From Cubamyces lactineus (lineage: Eukaryota > Basidiomycota > Agaricomycetes > Polyporales > Polyporaceae): DNA of 64,000 nt. The stretch lies in contig JACDTU010000024.1 in the NCBI GenBank assembly GCA_022376465.1, forward strand, positions 332,936 to 396,935, given 5' to 3'. A program made the position numbers and the translations under genes. The stretch's first letter is position 1. Each line of letters starts with the position of its first letter. The notes below the pieces were generated by a model, which was given only the letters and a program-made list of their open reading frames with translations, did no database searches and had not been told where the DNA came from. Shown here piece after piece: positions 13,356 through 24,441 of the stretch.

Positions 13356-14404
13356 ATGCTCCGCTCCGTTGTCCTCACTGCGGCGTTCGTCGCCCAAGCT
13401 TTCGCTCACTGTGAGTCATCTATTTCCAGCGCTCCTCAAGCTTCGAGCTGTTGCTTAGTACGCCGGCAGACACCTTCCCCAGTCTCATCATCGATGGCGT
13501 GAAGACTGAGCCTTGGGTCAACGTTCGCATGACGAACAATCACTACGACAGAGCTCCCGTAAGTAACTCGTTGAGTCATCTGAGTGCATGTAGATAGCTC
13601 AAGCATCTGGTAGGTGACTAACGTGAACAGCACCGACCTCCGTTGCTACACCTCCAAGACCAACGCCAACGCAAAGACCATCGAGGTTAATGCCGGTTCG
13701 ACCATCGGGATCGCGTGCGATCAGACCATCTACCACGCTGGCGTGGTGAACGTTTATATGGCCAAGTCTCCTGATGGGACTGACGTTGCCGACTGGGACG
13801 GTTCCGGAAGCGTCTGGTTCAAGGCATACGAGATCACGGCGAAGACGGATGGCGGCCACAGCATCACATTCCCTGCGAAGGGGCTTCCGAGTGTGAACTT
13901 CACGCTCCCGGAAAGCCTGCCTAGCGGACAGTACCTCGTTCGGATGGAGGCCATTGCGCTGCACGACGCGGAGCAGTATGGTGGAGCGCAGTTCTACGTG
14001 AGTTCAGTTACTTCCTCGAGCGCCCTCCACGGTTCTGACGTGACCGTCGCCGATGTAGATCTCGTGTGGGCAGGTGAACGTCAACGGCGGCGGAGATGGC
14101 AAACCTGGTCCTCTGGTACCGATTCCAGGAGTGTACACGGGCTATGTGAGTCGCGAGATGGTACCCGAGGAATGATCTGACGTGAATGCATTGTTCTGTA
14201 GGAGCCCGGCATCCTGATCGATATTAACGTAAGCCATGGATTCACATTTAGTGTTCGAGGGGAGGATACTGACGTCGCACTGGCCTTTCTTACTAGTGGC
14301 CCATCCCGAAGAATTACACCCAACCTGGTCCCGTAAGTACACGTGAGACGTTCATCAGCACCGACGATGCTTACCATGTCCTACAGGCCGTATGGTCGGG
14401 CTGA
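13356..14404 (+). CDS. AA9 lytic polysaccharide monooxygenase (former GH61)
   Basis: Secreted copper enzyme that oxidatively cleaves cellulose or other beta-1,4-glucans. Seven exons splice to 231 residues: 13356-13410, 13470-13558, 13614-13997, 14059-14145, 14202-14228, 14297-14332 and 14387-14404. Residues 1-17 are a signal peptide ending AQAFA, so the mature protein begins with His18, the copper-brace histidine, in HYTFPSLIIDG. The acceptor at 13469 is needed to give this reading. The second copper histidine is His89 in GIACDQTIYHAGV; the axial set is His165, Gln174 and Tyr176 in HDAEQYGGAQFY. Cys59, Cys83 and the Cys of ISCGQV are candidates for the family's disulfides. The protein ends QPGPAVWSG with no CBM1 cellulose-binding module. 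All key residues are present, so the gene looks functional. Exact substrate and C1/C4 regiochemistry cannot be told. Confidence 0.93.
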
Positions 14405-15057
14405 GAATTGCCACCTTGATCTCCGGCGGCTCGTTTTTTTCATCTCCACTTCCCAATGCCCCTCCTGATACGATTAGTCTGCATCCTCCTCTGCGTTTTA
14501 GCACCACTGGGTTTACAGAATGAGACGGACGACCCGGATCCTTCGCTTCGAGTCCCAGCACATGAGTGCCAGCGTCTGAAGAAGTGGGATGTACGCGCGA
14601 GACCAACGGCGCAGGGCAGCGGCGGCATGACTTGCCACCATCATATCCCTCGCATCGCATTGAAGCCGTCTAGCATGCATCCGATTAGCACGTACTCCCG
14701 TCTTCATCCTTGCAGTCGAAACATTTGCAAGTGAACGTCAGATGCACAACAGCAGGTTGTGACGCAGGGCTTTCTCGTGAGCTGGATCCAAAGCACTCAC
14801 AAACGCCATCATTGCTCCGCTTGACGCGCCTTCGCAGCATAGGAGGAATATGATGCGGGGTCGGACATCGGCACTAGAACTCCATCCCAGGAACTGGCAA
14901 GGTCGAAGAAGCCGGGGCTAGGTAGTATTCGCAGTTGTTATCACGCATGCCGAGAACAATGATTCCAATATTTGGACGTCTACAGTACAATCTCGCGGGG
15001 AGTGTCCAAGGGTGATTCTAAGTCATGCATGGCCCGGAGTGGGACCAATGAATGAAG
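14405..15057. other. intergenic space downstream of the AA9 gene
   Basis: The AA9 gene and the Spo7-like gene converge on this stretch. Nothing coding or repetitive stands out. Confidence 0.6.
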
Positions 15058-16232
15058 TTATGGGCTCGAGCCTGGGCCCTTCTCTGCTGGGTGCTGCGCT
15101 GAGGATGCCAGTGATGACGATGATAGTCCGCCAGAGGCCTTGCGTGAGCTCCTCCCTGGAACGGGGCTTGATTTACGCGAGCCCGTGGGCGTGCCGCCCT
15201 GCGCTCTCCCCCTAAGAGAGGATGATCCGTGCCCCCCACTCCAGCTCCGCCCGCCTCCACTCACCGGTGTCGCCGTGTCAGAACCAGAGCCCGCATTCGC
15301 GGGCGGCACACCGGCGTTGCGCATCCAAGGCATCTTGAGGTGTATCCATCCAATCCATGTCTGTGCGTAAGCGGTCCGCTCGCGCTCTTGGCGGCGGCGC
15401 TCGAACTGGGCGCGGTAGCGGTCGTAGGCCTCGCGGAAGGAGCGGTCGACGCGGGAGGAGAAGATGAGCTCGCCGCGGGGGTTGGAGGCGGGAGGGATGG
15501 GTGCGATTGGGACGGAAGAGGAGCGGCGAGTGGTGGAGGATGTGCGGGATGGAGAAGGGCTGCGGGTGCGCCGAGGGGAGGTGAGTGTAGGGGATGCGGG
15601 CGGGGAGGGGCGGGCGAAGAGGAAGGAAAAGGGGTTGAAGGGGAGTTTGGAGCGCAAGGGGGGTTGGCGCATGTTGAGGTACATGTTGAAGTTGCGCAGA
15701 GCGCGGTTGGCGTGCGGAACGTACCTGGAAGGTGTTATGATATGGAAGAGACGGATGGATATGGAGGAAGACGCACTTGTTCGCATAGCCGATCTTCTCA
15801 GAGTACATGCCGCTTGCGAAGAAGAGGACGAGGGTGGTAACGGACACGAAGAGCAGACCTGAGGCAAAGTATGGATGGACCCTCACTTCTGACCTTTCCG
15901 TGTAGATGTCAGGGAGGAGTTGATGGAGGACCCATTTGTAGGGCACACCGAGGAAGTTGGTGTTCAGGAGGACCTCGGCGAGGAGAAAGGCGATGATGAG
16001 GAGCAACTGAAGTAGAAACACTGGACAGAGAAGGATGAGCTGTGGAAGGAGGCGGGCGGGGAGTCGGAGGACTCACGGCTCACGCACGTTGGTAGCGTCG
16101 TTTGCGCCGGTGCAGCGACGCGGCGTTTGTCTTTAGTCGCTCCTCGAAGAGTAGCAAATCGCGGTATGTCGCCGCATCGTTTGGTGGATGAAAGGATGGT
16201 GAGGCGGTCGGCGGTGATGGGCGTGGTGGCAT
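15058..16232 (-). CDS. SPO7: Spo7-like regulatory subunit of the Nem1-type phosphatase
   Basis: Predicted nuclear-envelope/ER membrane protein. In yeast, Spo7 partners Nem1 to dephosphorylate the phosphatidate phosphatase Pah1 and so controls lipid synthesis and nuclear shape. Three exons (16232-16088, 16020-15777, 15724-15058) encode 351 residues. Exon 1 carries the conserved N-terminal motif TYRDLLLFEERLKTNAASL, preceded by a Pro-rich tail. Exon 2 has two hydrophobic segments, LFLLQLLLIIAFLLAEVLL and FASGLLFVSVTTLVLFFASG, then MYSEKIGYANK. Exon 3 continues YVPHANRALRNFNMYLN, the characteristic post-membrane block. The C-terminus is a long Ser/Pro/Arg-rich region with SPRRTRSPSPSRTSS, well beyond yeast Spo7 in length, and probably disordered. 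The first exon would be missed by a simple open-frame search; its splice phase fits exactly. Confidence 0.85.
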
Positions 16233-16452
16233 ACGGTCGTGGTGGTGGTGGTGGTAGGATGGAGAGAGGGAGGAGCGCCGGTACTACACGTTTCGAGCTC
16301 GACGTTCCTTGTTACTTGCACCGCCGGGAGAAATCTGCGGGAGTAGACAAACCTTCGAGCCAGCGCACAGATCTTTGGACACGAGTCGCGACAACCATCG
16401 CGGCCCAGTCGGAATAACACCAATGTAGCCAGTGCATCCCAATCGCAAGTGA
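16233..16452. other. 5' flank of the Spo7-like gene
   Basis: Likely promoter of the Spo7-like gene, which is read to the left. Nothing else is recognisable. Confidence 0.45.
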
Positions 16453-17691
16453 GTGGAAGTCGTGGTCCTCGCTTTCCTCAGCTTTCGACTATCCCCACAG
16501 TTGCTTGCTATCGTCTGGGTGTGCAGCAACTATACGGTTGGCTCGACCCTCTCGCCATCCGTCTGTGGCCTCGCATCACCCGGGTCTGCAGGTATTGTCG
16601 CTCTCTCAACGCCCACAGTGTCGACGCCGATTAAAACCGACGCTGGGTGATCAACGAGGACAAGATGCATCTCGACGCGGGAATCCTGATCGCGTCCGAG
16701 GTGTTGTCCTACAATGAGCTCCTTCGAAGCCTTGTCCTGCAGCTTCATCAACCTCCTGTGGGGTTCCCTAGTCTACAAGACTCTGCAATATCTCAGGATG
16801 CGCGATATGGCATCACGGCTCACCATCGACAAAGTCCTGCAACTCCTCCGTTCGTGCCCACGTCTTGAGCACTTCTGCAACCGCCGCTCGGGATAACCTG
16901 GTGTCATCTCCCCCTCAAGAAACTGCGATCATATACCTGCCATGCATGAAGACTCTTTCTCAAGACGGCGACCATATCGCACTCTGGCTTATATCTGCGG
17001 ACGACTTTGCGTTCCCAGTTCGTGTGAGGTCCATGGCAAGGATAACCACCCCTCCGAGCAAGATCCCGGCACCAATTCTCATTTCCCCAGCAACGTGTTC
17101 TCCAGGAACTCATCCCCCACGCGTCAGTCCTCTCTTACCGTTCCGACACCCTAGGATTTTACCAGGAACCCATCACTGCCAAGCTCGCTCTTGGGACAGA
17201 CGCGGCAGCTCCTGGAGCGTCATGCTATCGGTCAGGTTCGATTGCTCCCTGGAATCCGGTCCGCACCCTTGGCGGATGCTCCTACATGTCTTCCGGCACG
17301 CCCCGCTCAACCGTCTCTCTATCATCCCCTCGACGAACGTGTTTCTGAATATGTGGCGAAGCCTCCTTCGACAGTTCTCTTCCATCTCGGCATCGGGTCG
17401 TCCCCAAGCCGCCCCTATGGCAACGCCGGTGATAGTATGCATGCATTTGTTCCCGCGATGGAAGCCTTGCAGACGGTAGATATGGGGAACCGGCAGCTCT
17501 ACGCTCCCCGTCTGCGCGAGCTCGTCTTCACCCGACATTGCGCAGTCGATCTTGTTCGTCTACGCGCGTAAGTCCGGGGATGTGCCGCTAGAGAAACTCA
17601 CTTTCTGTGACAAGCTTGGACGCGACGAGCTTGACCGCGATCTGTTCATGTTGCGGCTCCGAGCTTGTGTACAGAATGTCGACATGTGAGT
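16453..17691 (+). pseudogene. decayed F-box/leucine-rich-repeat-like gene
   Basis: Peptides typical of the large agaricomycete F-box/LRR-like families occur in order but in changing frames. The first is LWGSLVYKTLQYLRMRDMA with LTIDKVLQLLRSCPRLEHF (about 16745-16875). Next comes LLHVFRHAPLNRLSI with NMWRSLLRQFSSI (about 17280-17390). Then MEALQTVDMGNRQLYAPRL (about 17455-17515) and the family-like end YARKSGDVPLEKLTFCDKL with a stop near 17690. The frame changes between the second and third blocks are not explained by a good intron, so I call it broken. A multi-intron intact gene is the alternative. No F-box itself is seen at the 5' end. Confidence 0.45.
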
Positions 17692-19199
17692 TTCAATGTA
17701 GAGCGGGATAACTGCGGACTCATCGATCTTCGGTCCCACAGCGTTCTCACCTTGGGCCGTGGTGGCAATGAAGCTGTACCGACACTACCGTGCGTACTAT
17801 CGATGGGACGGGCTGTAGACTATGAGATGAGAACTAATTGAACCGATACAGTTATCATCCTGAACTACCCCGGCCAATTTCCATAGGAGATACCGGCAGG
17901 CCATGTATGGTACCACTAGACGCTTGTGAGGACTGTCGAGACTGCCCCGCCTGCGATTGAAAGGTTTCTGCCAAGCGAATGGTGTTAGGATTCAGTGGCT
18001 ACTGCGCGGTCGTCGTATGGGTCCGCGTCCAGCTGGTGCGATACAAGACATTCCGTTCTGCATTTGTCGTATTAATCAATGTATCCAGAATCCACACACT
18101 GACGAGCTTGTACGGACACGCTCAAGTATTGTGGATACACGAACGTGCTCGCCACCACGACGTCGATATGAACCTCTCACTGAGGCCGGAGGAGTCGTTC
18201 GATGGCAAGATGCACTCGGGATGCACCGCGGTCACGGCATTTCTGCTTTCGTACCTAGACTGCACTTTATGCCCTGCGAAGCGCATGCGTCTTCTATATT
18301 CGTATTTGATCTTTTCTACGAGCTGCATACGCAAGAATGAAAGGTAGTGTTGCGGGGGAATGACGGTTGAGTTAGCGAACCCACGACTGTGTAGAGGGTA
18401 GTGGCGAGACAGCGGATATATGTTGCCATCCACGTATCAAATCGGTGCTATGCCCTCCGCACAAGGTCCTAGAACACATACAAACAGATCTCATCGAGGT
18501 CGACTATTGTGATACGGCGCCGCAATCGCTGTTCTGCAGCGCAGGAGGGCAGTCCGAGTCCACTAGGAGAGGCCGCATTAATAGTACTTACGATCGGTTG
18601 AGATCCTGCAGTGCCCTGCGCGCGGCCGAGGCGAACCCAGAACAGCAAAAATCATTCAAAACGGACGAGATTTGGAAGGCGCGGAGCGTGCGGAGAAATC
18701 GCAACTCGCGCCTGCGACAAGCAGTGAACGTAGCAAGCCAAGTATATTCGCGCCATGTACGCTACTACACGATTCCTCCAGAGAATCCTTTCCATCCGTC
18801 CGTCCAATGCAGCGACTAAGAACACGACTATGACGACTACGACGGCGCAAATCTAGCGATATCGACCATCGGTACTAATGTCAAAGTCGAAATGAGGGAG
18901 TGAGTGAGTGCATATATGAAAATCCAGACTGTCCTCGGAGGACGAGCAATCCCAGCCGCCCATCGGTCTCAGGACCAAGCATGTAAACTAGATCCGTCCC
19001 GGGACTGCGCTCGGCAGCCGTCCACGAGTAAACGGGGAGAGAGCCATGCAGGATATCGGAGAAAATAGAGGTTGTGTACAATGCGGATGAAATGCGATGA
19101 CCAAATGTGTGTGCATGCGATGAGGGAACCCAAGTCGTCAAGTGCCAAATCCGGGTGCCGATGAGACGATGCCATGTTCGGGGACGCGCTCTACGGTTG
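17692..19199. other. intergenic stretch
   Basis: About 1.5 kb without a supported gene. Open frames here (for example 17957-18340 and 18445-18819) encode no recognisable domain and lie on a strand without clear splice logic. Confidence 0.5.
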
Positions 19200-20768
19200 T
19201 CAGTAGCTAAGTGCACGTCGTCCGTTACCACTGCTTTCTTGTCTGCCGGCGCCGATGAGCACCGTCATCCAACCGAACATGGTCATCAAGAATCGGACGA
19301 TCCACGCCGAGTCCGCGCCAAGCCCCAACCCGGGCCGCAGCTGCAGTGCAAACGCAATGTCCAGCGGCTGTCGCGGCGTACGTGTCCGAGGTCGTGGGAC
19401 CTCGACCATGTTCAGCTCGGGCGCGTCGTCAGCGAAGAGCGCGCCCGGGAGTTGAGGTGCAGGCGAGGCGGTACGGACTTGGGCCGGGGTCGAAGGTGAA
19501 GATGAGGCAACCGTGAGGCCGAGCGCAGGTGCGTCGGCTGCGCGGAGAGACCAAAGCGGTTTGGAGGCGGTTGTGGGCGAGGACTGGAGCTCGCGCATCT
19601 GCGCCGTGCGCCGTGCAGGCGAACGTGTCGGACTCGCGAGCGGTCCTGTGCTGCCGAGGGGCGTGGAGAAGGGAGTTGATTGTCCGGATGCAGTGGGTAC
19701 GTCGGGTAACGGGAGAAGGTCCGGGTCTGCGTGGTCTTCGATGACGATCCGGGGCACTTCAGGCTTGGGAGAGTACTGCGGGGGGAGATCGGTGTCGAGG
19801 AAGAGGAGCGAGTGCTCCTGGGCGTCTTCAAACTTCTCATCCAAGTCTTCCTCATCAGATGAGGGTTCGTCTGCGAGAAAACGATCGTCCTTCTCGTCCT
19901 GAAGCTCTGCGGGGGGAGGAAGCGGCGCGTTGGCCGGAAGCAGACGACGCTTCTCCGGCTGCTGGATTGCAGTGCCGGTGTGAACATGAATGTGGTCAGG
20001 GCCGTCGAGGCCGACACGGCGCTCAAGTTTGGGGAGGATATCCCAAGCGAGGTTGGACTTGAGCATGAACGACTGGAGATGAGTTAGAGCATAGAGGCCG
20101 ACTCCGATGCAGAGCAGAGACAGAAAGGCAGCGAGACACGAGACGGCAATGACGATGAGCGGGGGTGAAGTGTAAAAGTTGGCCAAGCCGATGGAAGGAT
20201 AGTCCTCTGGTGAGGGCTCCTGGGACGGATCAGCTTCAGCGTCGGTGGCGTCTACGGCGGTGGGGTGGTCCTCGGGGAGAGGGCGCTCGCCACCATCGAG
20301 GTCCTGAAGGGAAGAGCCAGAAGCAGAGTCCTTGAGACCGTTGAGGATGTCGTAGAGCTGCTTCTCGTCTTCGGAAGGATTGCCATCGACGTTGAGAGGG
20401 ATGACGGCTTTCACGGCGTCGAGATCCTTGAGACGGGAGAGGACGGCGGATTGGTGTTCTGAGGAGGTGAGGGAGATGTGCACGTCTTCATCTTCTGCAT
20501 GAGGCCAGAACTCGGGGCGTTGTCTGTAGGAGGATGTGTGAAATGAAGGACACGCCGATGGAACGTGGGGACGCACCCTGTGCGAGAAGCAAAGATGGCT
20601 TGAATGGCATTCTGAACCTCGAGCGACTTTCTCACCCTGCAGTCAGTGTTAGCGTCTACGCAGGGCAGGGAAAGACACGAGTACGCACGAGGGGGGCGCG
20701 TCCGGGATGGGACGAGCGGTGACGACCAGCGCGAGGAGGGAGAAGGAGACGAGGATGTTGAGAGTCAT
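19200..20768 (-). CDS. unknown membrane protein with signal-like N-terminus
   Basis: I do not recognise the family. Three exons: the first gives MTLNILVSFSLLALVVTARP, a signal peptide or anchor, then PIPDAPPS. A small second exon gives VRKSLEVQNAIQAIFASRTG. The third, running to the stop, starts QRPEFWPHAEDEDVHISL. The large exon has a strong membrane segment (PPLIVIAVSCLAAFLSLLCI and following residues), then a polar, acidic, Pro/Ser-rich region (DEEDLDEKFEDAQEH, PPQYSPKPEVP, many SPT). Near the C-terminus is a second hydrophobic run, IVRFLMTMFGWMTVLIGAG. The splice phases of both introns fit. Total about 510 residues. A role at the nuclear envelope or endomembranes is conceivable but nothing in the sequence proves it. 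Confidence 0.65.
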
Positions 20769-21067
20769 AGCGGCCGAAGCACGCGTTGGGAGTACTCTCA
20801 GAGCACGAGGGAAACGCTCGCCACGATGGGACGTGGAGAGAGAGGGATGAGGTGGAGGGGGTCGGCGCTGTTGGTGGCGATGAGCAAGACGGCCAGGACG
20901 TTGTTGGCGGCCGTCTTGAGTCGCCTCGCCCGATCCGCATGACGTGGAACAAGAGATAAGATAAGATCCAGCACAGGTCACGTGCGCCATGACTGTGTCC
21001 CCCCGCAGACTCGCAGAACAAAACACAAGTACAGATACTACTTGTCTGCGCGCAACAACATACGAAC
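20769..21067. other. divergent promoter region
   Basis: Short space between the membrane-protein gene and the ferredoxin gene, which are transcribed away from each other. It must hold both promoters; no clear TATA box is visible. Confidence 0.5.
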
Positions 21068-21926
21068 ATGTCGGGCAGGAAGATCGCACAGACATTCGCT
21101 CTTTGTTCATCTTCCGCCAGGTCCTGGTCCAGGCCGCAGCGCTTGCCCAGGCCGTTCTCCTCCTCGTCCGCATACCACTCCGCCGCCTCTGCTCCCTCTG
21201 CCTTCGGTCACAAGCCATTCGCTCGCACTTTCCACACCACAAATGGTCCGCTAGCTGTGTTTATCTTCCGCCGTCTCGTTCTCACCCCTCCACCTTCCAG
21301 TCGCCCGCCACTTTGGCATAGACCGCCCACAGCCTGGCACTGGGTTCGTCTCCGTAAAGCCGCCTTGCCCATCCTCGCGCTCATTCGCTCCTTTCAGCAT
21401 CAAGGTGCACTTCAAAGACCACAAGGGCAACCTCATCAAAACAGTCGAAGCCAACGAAGGCGATGACCTCCTCAGCATAGCTCACGAGTACGACATTGAC
21501 CTCGAAGGTGCGCAATCACCCGTGCTCGTGCCCTAGTCTTTCCCTCAATGCACCACCCGTCTGCTGTCTTCATAGGCGCATGCGAGGCCTCCATGGCTTG
21601 CTCGACTTGTCACGTCATCCTCGATCCAGAAGTCTACGATCAGCTCCCCGAACCAGAGGTCCGTCGCACACATACACTGGCCCTTTCCTCAACCTCGCTA
21701 ACGGCTATCCAGGATGACGAGAACGATATGCTCGACATGGCCTTCGGTCTCACAGATACCTCCCGCCTTGGCTGTCAGGTCAGAGTAACTAAAGCCTTTG
21801 ACGGCATGAACGTCACTCTCCCTGCCGCCACCAGGAATATGTTCGTCGACGGTTCGTGCTCTTCTTCATTCCTTGCCGCTGTCATCTATAGCTTCATTCC
21901 CAGGCAAGAAGCCCGCCCGCCACTAG
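21068..21926 (+). CDS. YAH1: mitochondrial [2Fe-2S] ferredoxin (adrenodoxin/Yah1 type)
   Basis: Electron carrier of mitochondrial iron-sulfur cluster assembly, reduced by an NADPH-dependent ferredoxin reductase. The start at 21068 gives an Arg/Ser-rich, acid-poor N-terminus ([20 protein letters not shown]) fitting a mitochondrial targeting sequence. Exon 1 ends at 21245. Exon 2 (21301-21507) gives [18 protein letters not shown] and then [22 protein letters not shown]. The next exon carries the cluster loop [16 protein letters not shown], with Cys spacing C-x5-C-x2-C. The fourth ligand is in LGCQ, followed by [15 protein letters not shown], and a final short exon encodes KKPARH. The segment [19 protein letters not shown] matches the acidic partner-binding helix of the family. 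All four cluster cysteines are present and splice phases agree, so it looks functional. Confidence 0.93.
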
Positions 21927-22092
21927 TATTGGTCCCGGAATTCAGGTCACCTCCACTGCTGTTATCTTACATTCGCCCAGTAATGAATACGTGATCACGA
22001 CCAACCGCTCACACTAGTCTTCCGCCGCGCACCCATCAGTCGTAAGCTACTGCTCCCCCGAGTCAAAGCTGCCGCGTCGTGCCTGTTCACCT

Positions 22093-23168
22093 TCATAGAT
22101 TTACCCATTCGCCCCGCGTTCCTCGTCTCTTCGCTCGCGCAACCACGTGGCACAAGCGACAAAACGTCATTCTCTGTGCCCCGCCTGCGCTCGCTGCTCC
22201 AGAGTCTTCTGTGTGGCGCACGAGGAAGCAGCTTGCAGGAAGTAAAAGCTCGCAGCTCGAACACGGGTATCCAGAGTTCTCGCTGTCGGCATCTTCCAAG
22301 AAGCCCATCGGTAGGAACCGCTTTAGGTCCATATCCTGGTGCTTCGCCAGCAGCCTCCTATTGGGGAACATGGCGACGTAGCGCTCCGACTTGGCTTTGA
22401 AGCTTTTGACCTTTTCGGGCTCCTTGTTCCACGGCTCTTGCATGAGGCGAGTGTATACTGCAGCGATCAGGACGGCATCGTGCGCAGCATAGTCCAAGAG
22501 TCCTTGCGAGAGTGGGCGTCTCATCCAGATGTCGCTCCCTTGGGCCCGGTGCATTGCGACCACGACCGCTGTCCCATTGTCAAGTTCTGGCCGCGCAACA
22601 TCTCTGTTCAAAGCTCACGATCTTTCGCACCAGCAGCGTCTGCGAGTCCCAAGGTGCGCACGACGTGGGCTAGTCCGCCGAGGCGGTAGATGCCGTCGAA
22701 CATGGCGGGCTTCGCTTGGATGTCTTGCTGTAGTGAGTTGAAATAGCCTCCCGGCCGTCTAAAGTCGTATAGTCGCATCGCGTCTGTTTGGCGCATGGAA
22801 TGTTGACGTGATGCGACCTCGACCAGCTGCAGGTCGAGCACACCCGCGATGGATAGTCCGGGAAAGGCTTCGACGAGCTCGAGTACGTCGGCACGGCCGT
22901 CCCAGAAGACCTTGGTGATGCACGGGTCGGAGAAGAGGCGGTGCAGGGCGGTCAGGGAGGGATGTGCGGTGGAGATGAGTGCGAGAACGTCGATGAGATA
23001 GACGTGCGAGGCTAAAATATCGCTGAGGGTGAGGATGCTTAGGGCACCATCGGGCATGCCGATATTGCGCCCTTCACAGTCGACGACGAGGACGGATGAA
23101 AGAGCCAGGGTAGAGGTGGCCGCGGCGAGGTCGTCGTAGGTGGTGCAGTACGTGACTTTAGGTGCCAT
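22093..23168 (-). CDS. 3'-5' exonuclease-domain protein, copy A
   Basis: Member of the RNase D/Egalitarian-like DEDDy exonuclease fold. Two exons are joined by a short intron near 22561-22611, after AKDR. Exo motif I is VVDCEG (D-x-E) near residue 30; motif II lies around TKVFWDGRADVLEL; motif III is DYAAHDAVL (Y-x3-D) in exon 2, so the active-site pattern appears complete. The C-terminus adds a likely zinc-binding module: YPCSSCELLL and, about 30 residues on, TFCRLCHVVARA, each with a C-x2-C pair. It is a tandem paralog of the gene just to its right, with the intron in the same place and phase. A nucleic-acid trimming role is the family expectation; the substrate is unknown. Confidence 0.82.
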
Positions 23169-23361
23169 AGCGCAGATGAGCGTATACGATCGAAGGGTTT
23201 TGCTGAACATATACCAGGAGCTGCGGTAGGGTTTGACTGTTTGTCACGTCATCGGGGGGCTGCGGGGTTCTATCCGTCGCGTATGTACCAATGTTCTTGA
23301 CTATTTGTACACTAGTGCAGCTCACGTTACATTGTTACGATCTTAGCCCATTGACGAGCAT

Positions 23362-24441
23362 TTACAGGTCAACCCAACCACCTTCCATCTCTCCATTACG
23401 TAGTGAAATCGCCTTGCACAGGCGACACAACGTTGACCTCTGTGATACAAATCGAGAGCGACCCTTCTTACTCTTCCTCTCCTCCACCCTCTTTGTGTAA
23501 CAGCTGCCGACAAGGCGTTGTTCACACTTCTGACAGGGGTAACGAGCCCCTTGCTTTCCTCCGTCGCCGCAGGTGAACTCGAGCGGCACGAAGCGCCGTA
23601 AATCTGCTTGACTGAATCGAACGTTCTGCTCGCGAGAGCGGATCATGCTGACATATCCCGCAGACTTTTGCTTGATCTGCTCGAGCGAGGAACGCACCCA
23701 AGCTTTGCGCATATAGTGGGCATAGACGAGCGCGATCATCTGGAGGTCGTGGGCGGCGTACTGGAGAAGGTTTGCCGGGAGGGGGCGGACGAGCCACATC
23801 GCGGAACCCTCGTTATGATGCATGGCGACTACCGCAGCTATAGGAAAGCGGGTGAGTATCTGAAGCCACATCTTCTCAGAGGTCTACTTACGATCTTTCA
23901 GCGTTCCTGCTTCCTTGCTGCACAGGCGGAACAAGCCCACGACCAGATCGAGGCCACGGACCCTGCAGATGCCGTCGTAGGCTGCAGGGTTCTCGCGCAG
24001 GTCGTCTTTAAGGGGCTGGAAGAACTTGGCGAGGTCCTTCATGCGCCGCTCCTGAGCCTCCGGGCGATCGTCGCGTGTGCGTGCTAGGACGTCGACGAGC
24101 TGCATGTCGAGCACGCCGGCGACCTTGGTCCCAAACACGAGCAGCAGCTCGAGCGCATCGGATCGGCCGTCCCAGAAGACTTTGGTGATGCGCGGGTCCG
24201 CGAGGAGGGAGAGAAGGGCAGCGAGGGCAGGGTGCGATGGCGATGTGAGGGAGAGTACGTCGATGAGGAAGATGTGCGCGGCTCCGATGTCGGAGATGCT
24301 GAGGAGGCTGAGGGTGCCACCTGGTCTGCCGAGGTCGTGGGCTTCGCAGTCGATGATGAGGGTGGTAAAGCGGGAGAGCGTGTCGTATGCCCGTTTCGCG
24401 TCATCGTAGGTAGCGCAATATGTGATGATAGCAGGGGCCAT
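23362..24441 (-). CDS. 3'-5' exonuclease-domain protein, copy B
   Basis: Paralog of the neighbouring copy A, same strand, about 190 bp apart, from a tandem duplication. Exon 1 starts MAPAIITYCATYDDAKRAYD and holds IIDCEA (motif I, D-x-E) and TKVFWDGRSDALELLL (motif II). Exon 2, joined after LKDR, holds VVAMHHNEGSAMWLVRPLP and QYAAHDLQM (motif III, Y-x3-D). The C-terminal zinc-binding pairs are YPCQKCEQRL and TLCRLCKAISL. Both copies end in a similar G-W/E-W-V-D/N-L tail. The two copies have diverged considerably but keep motif residues, which argues that both are used. Confidence 0.82.
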
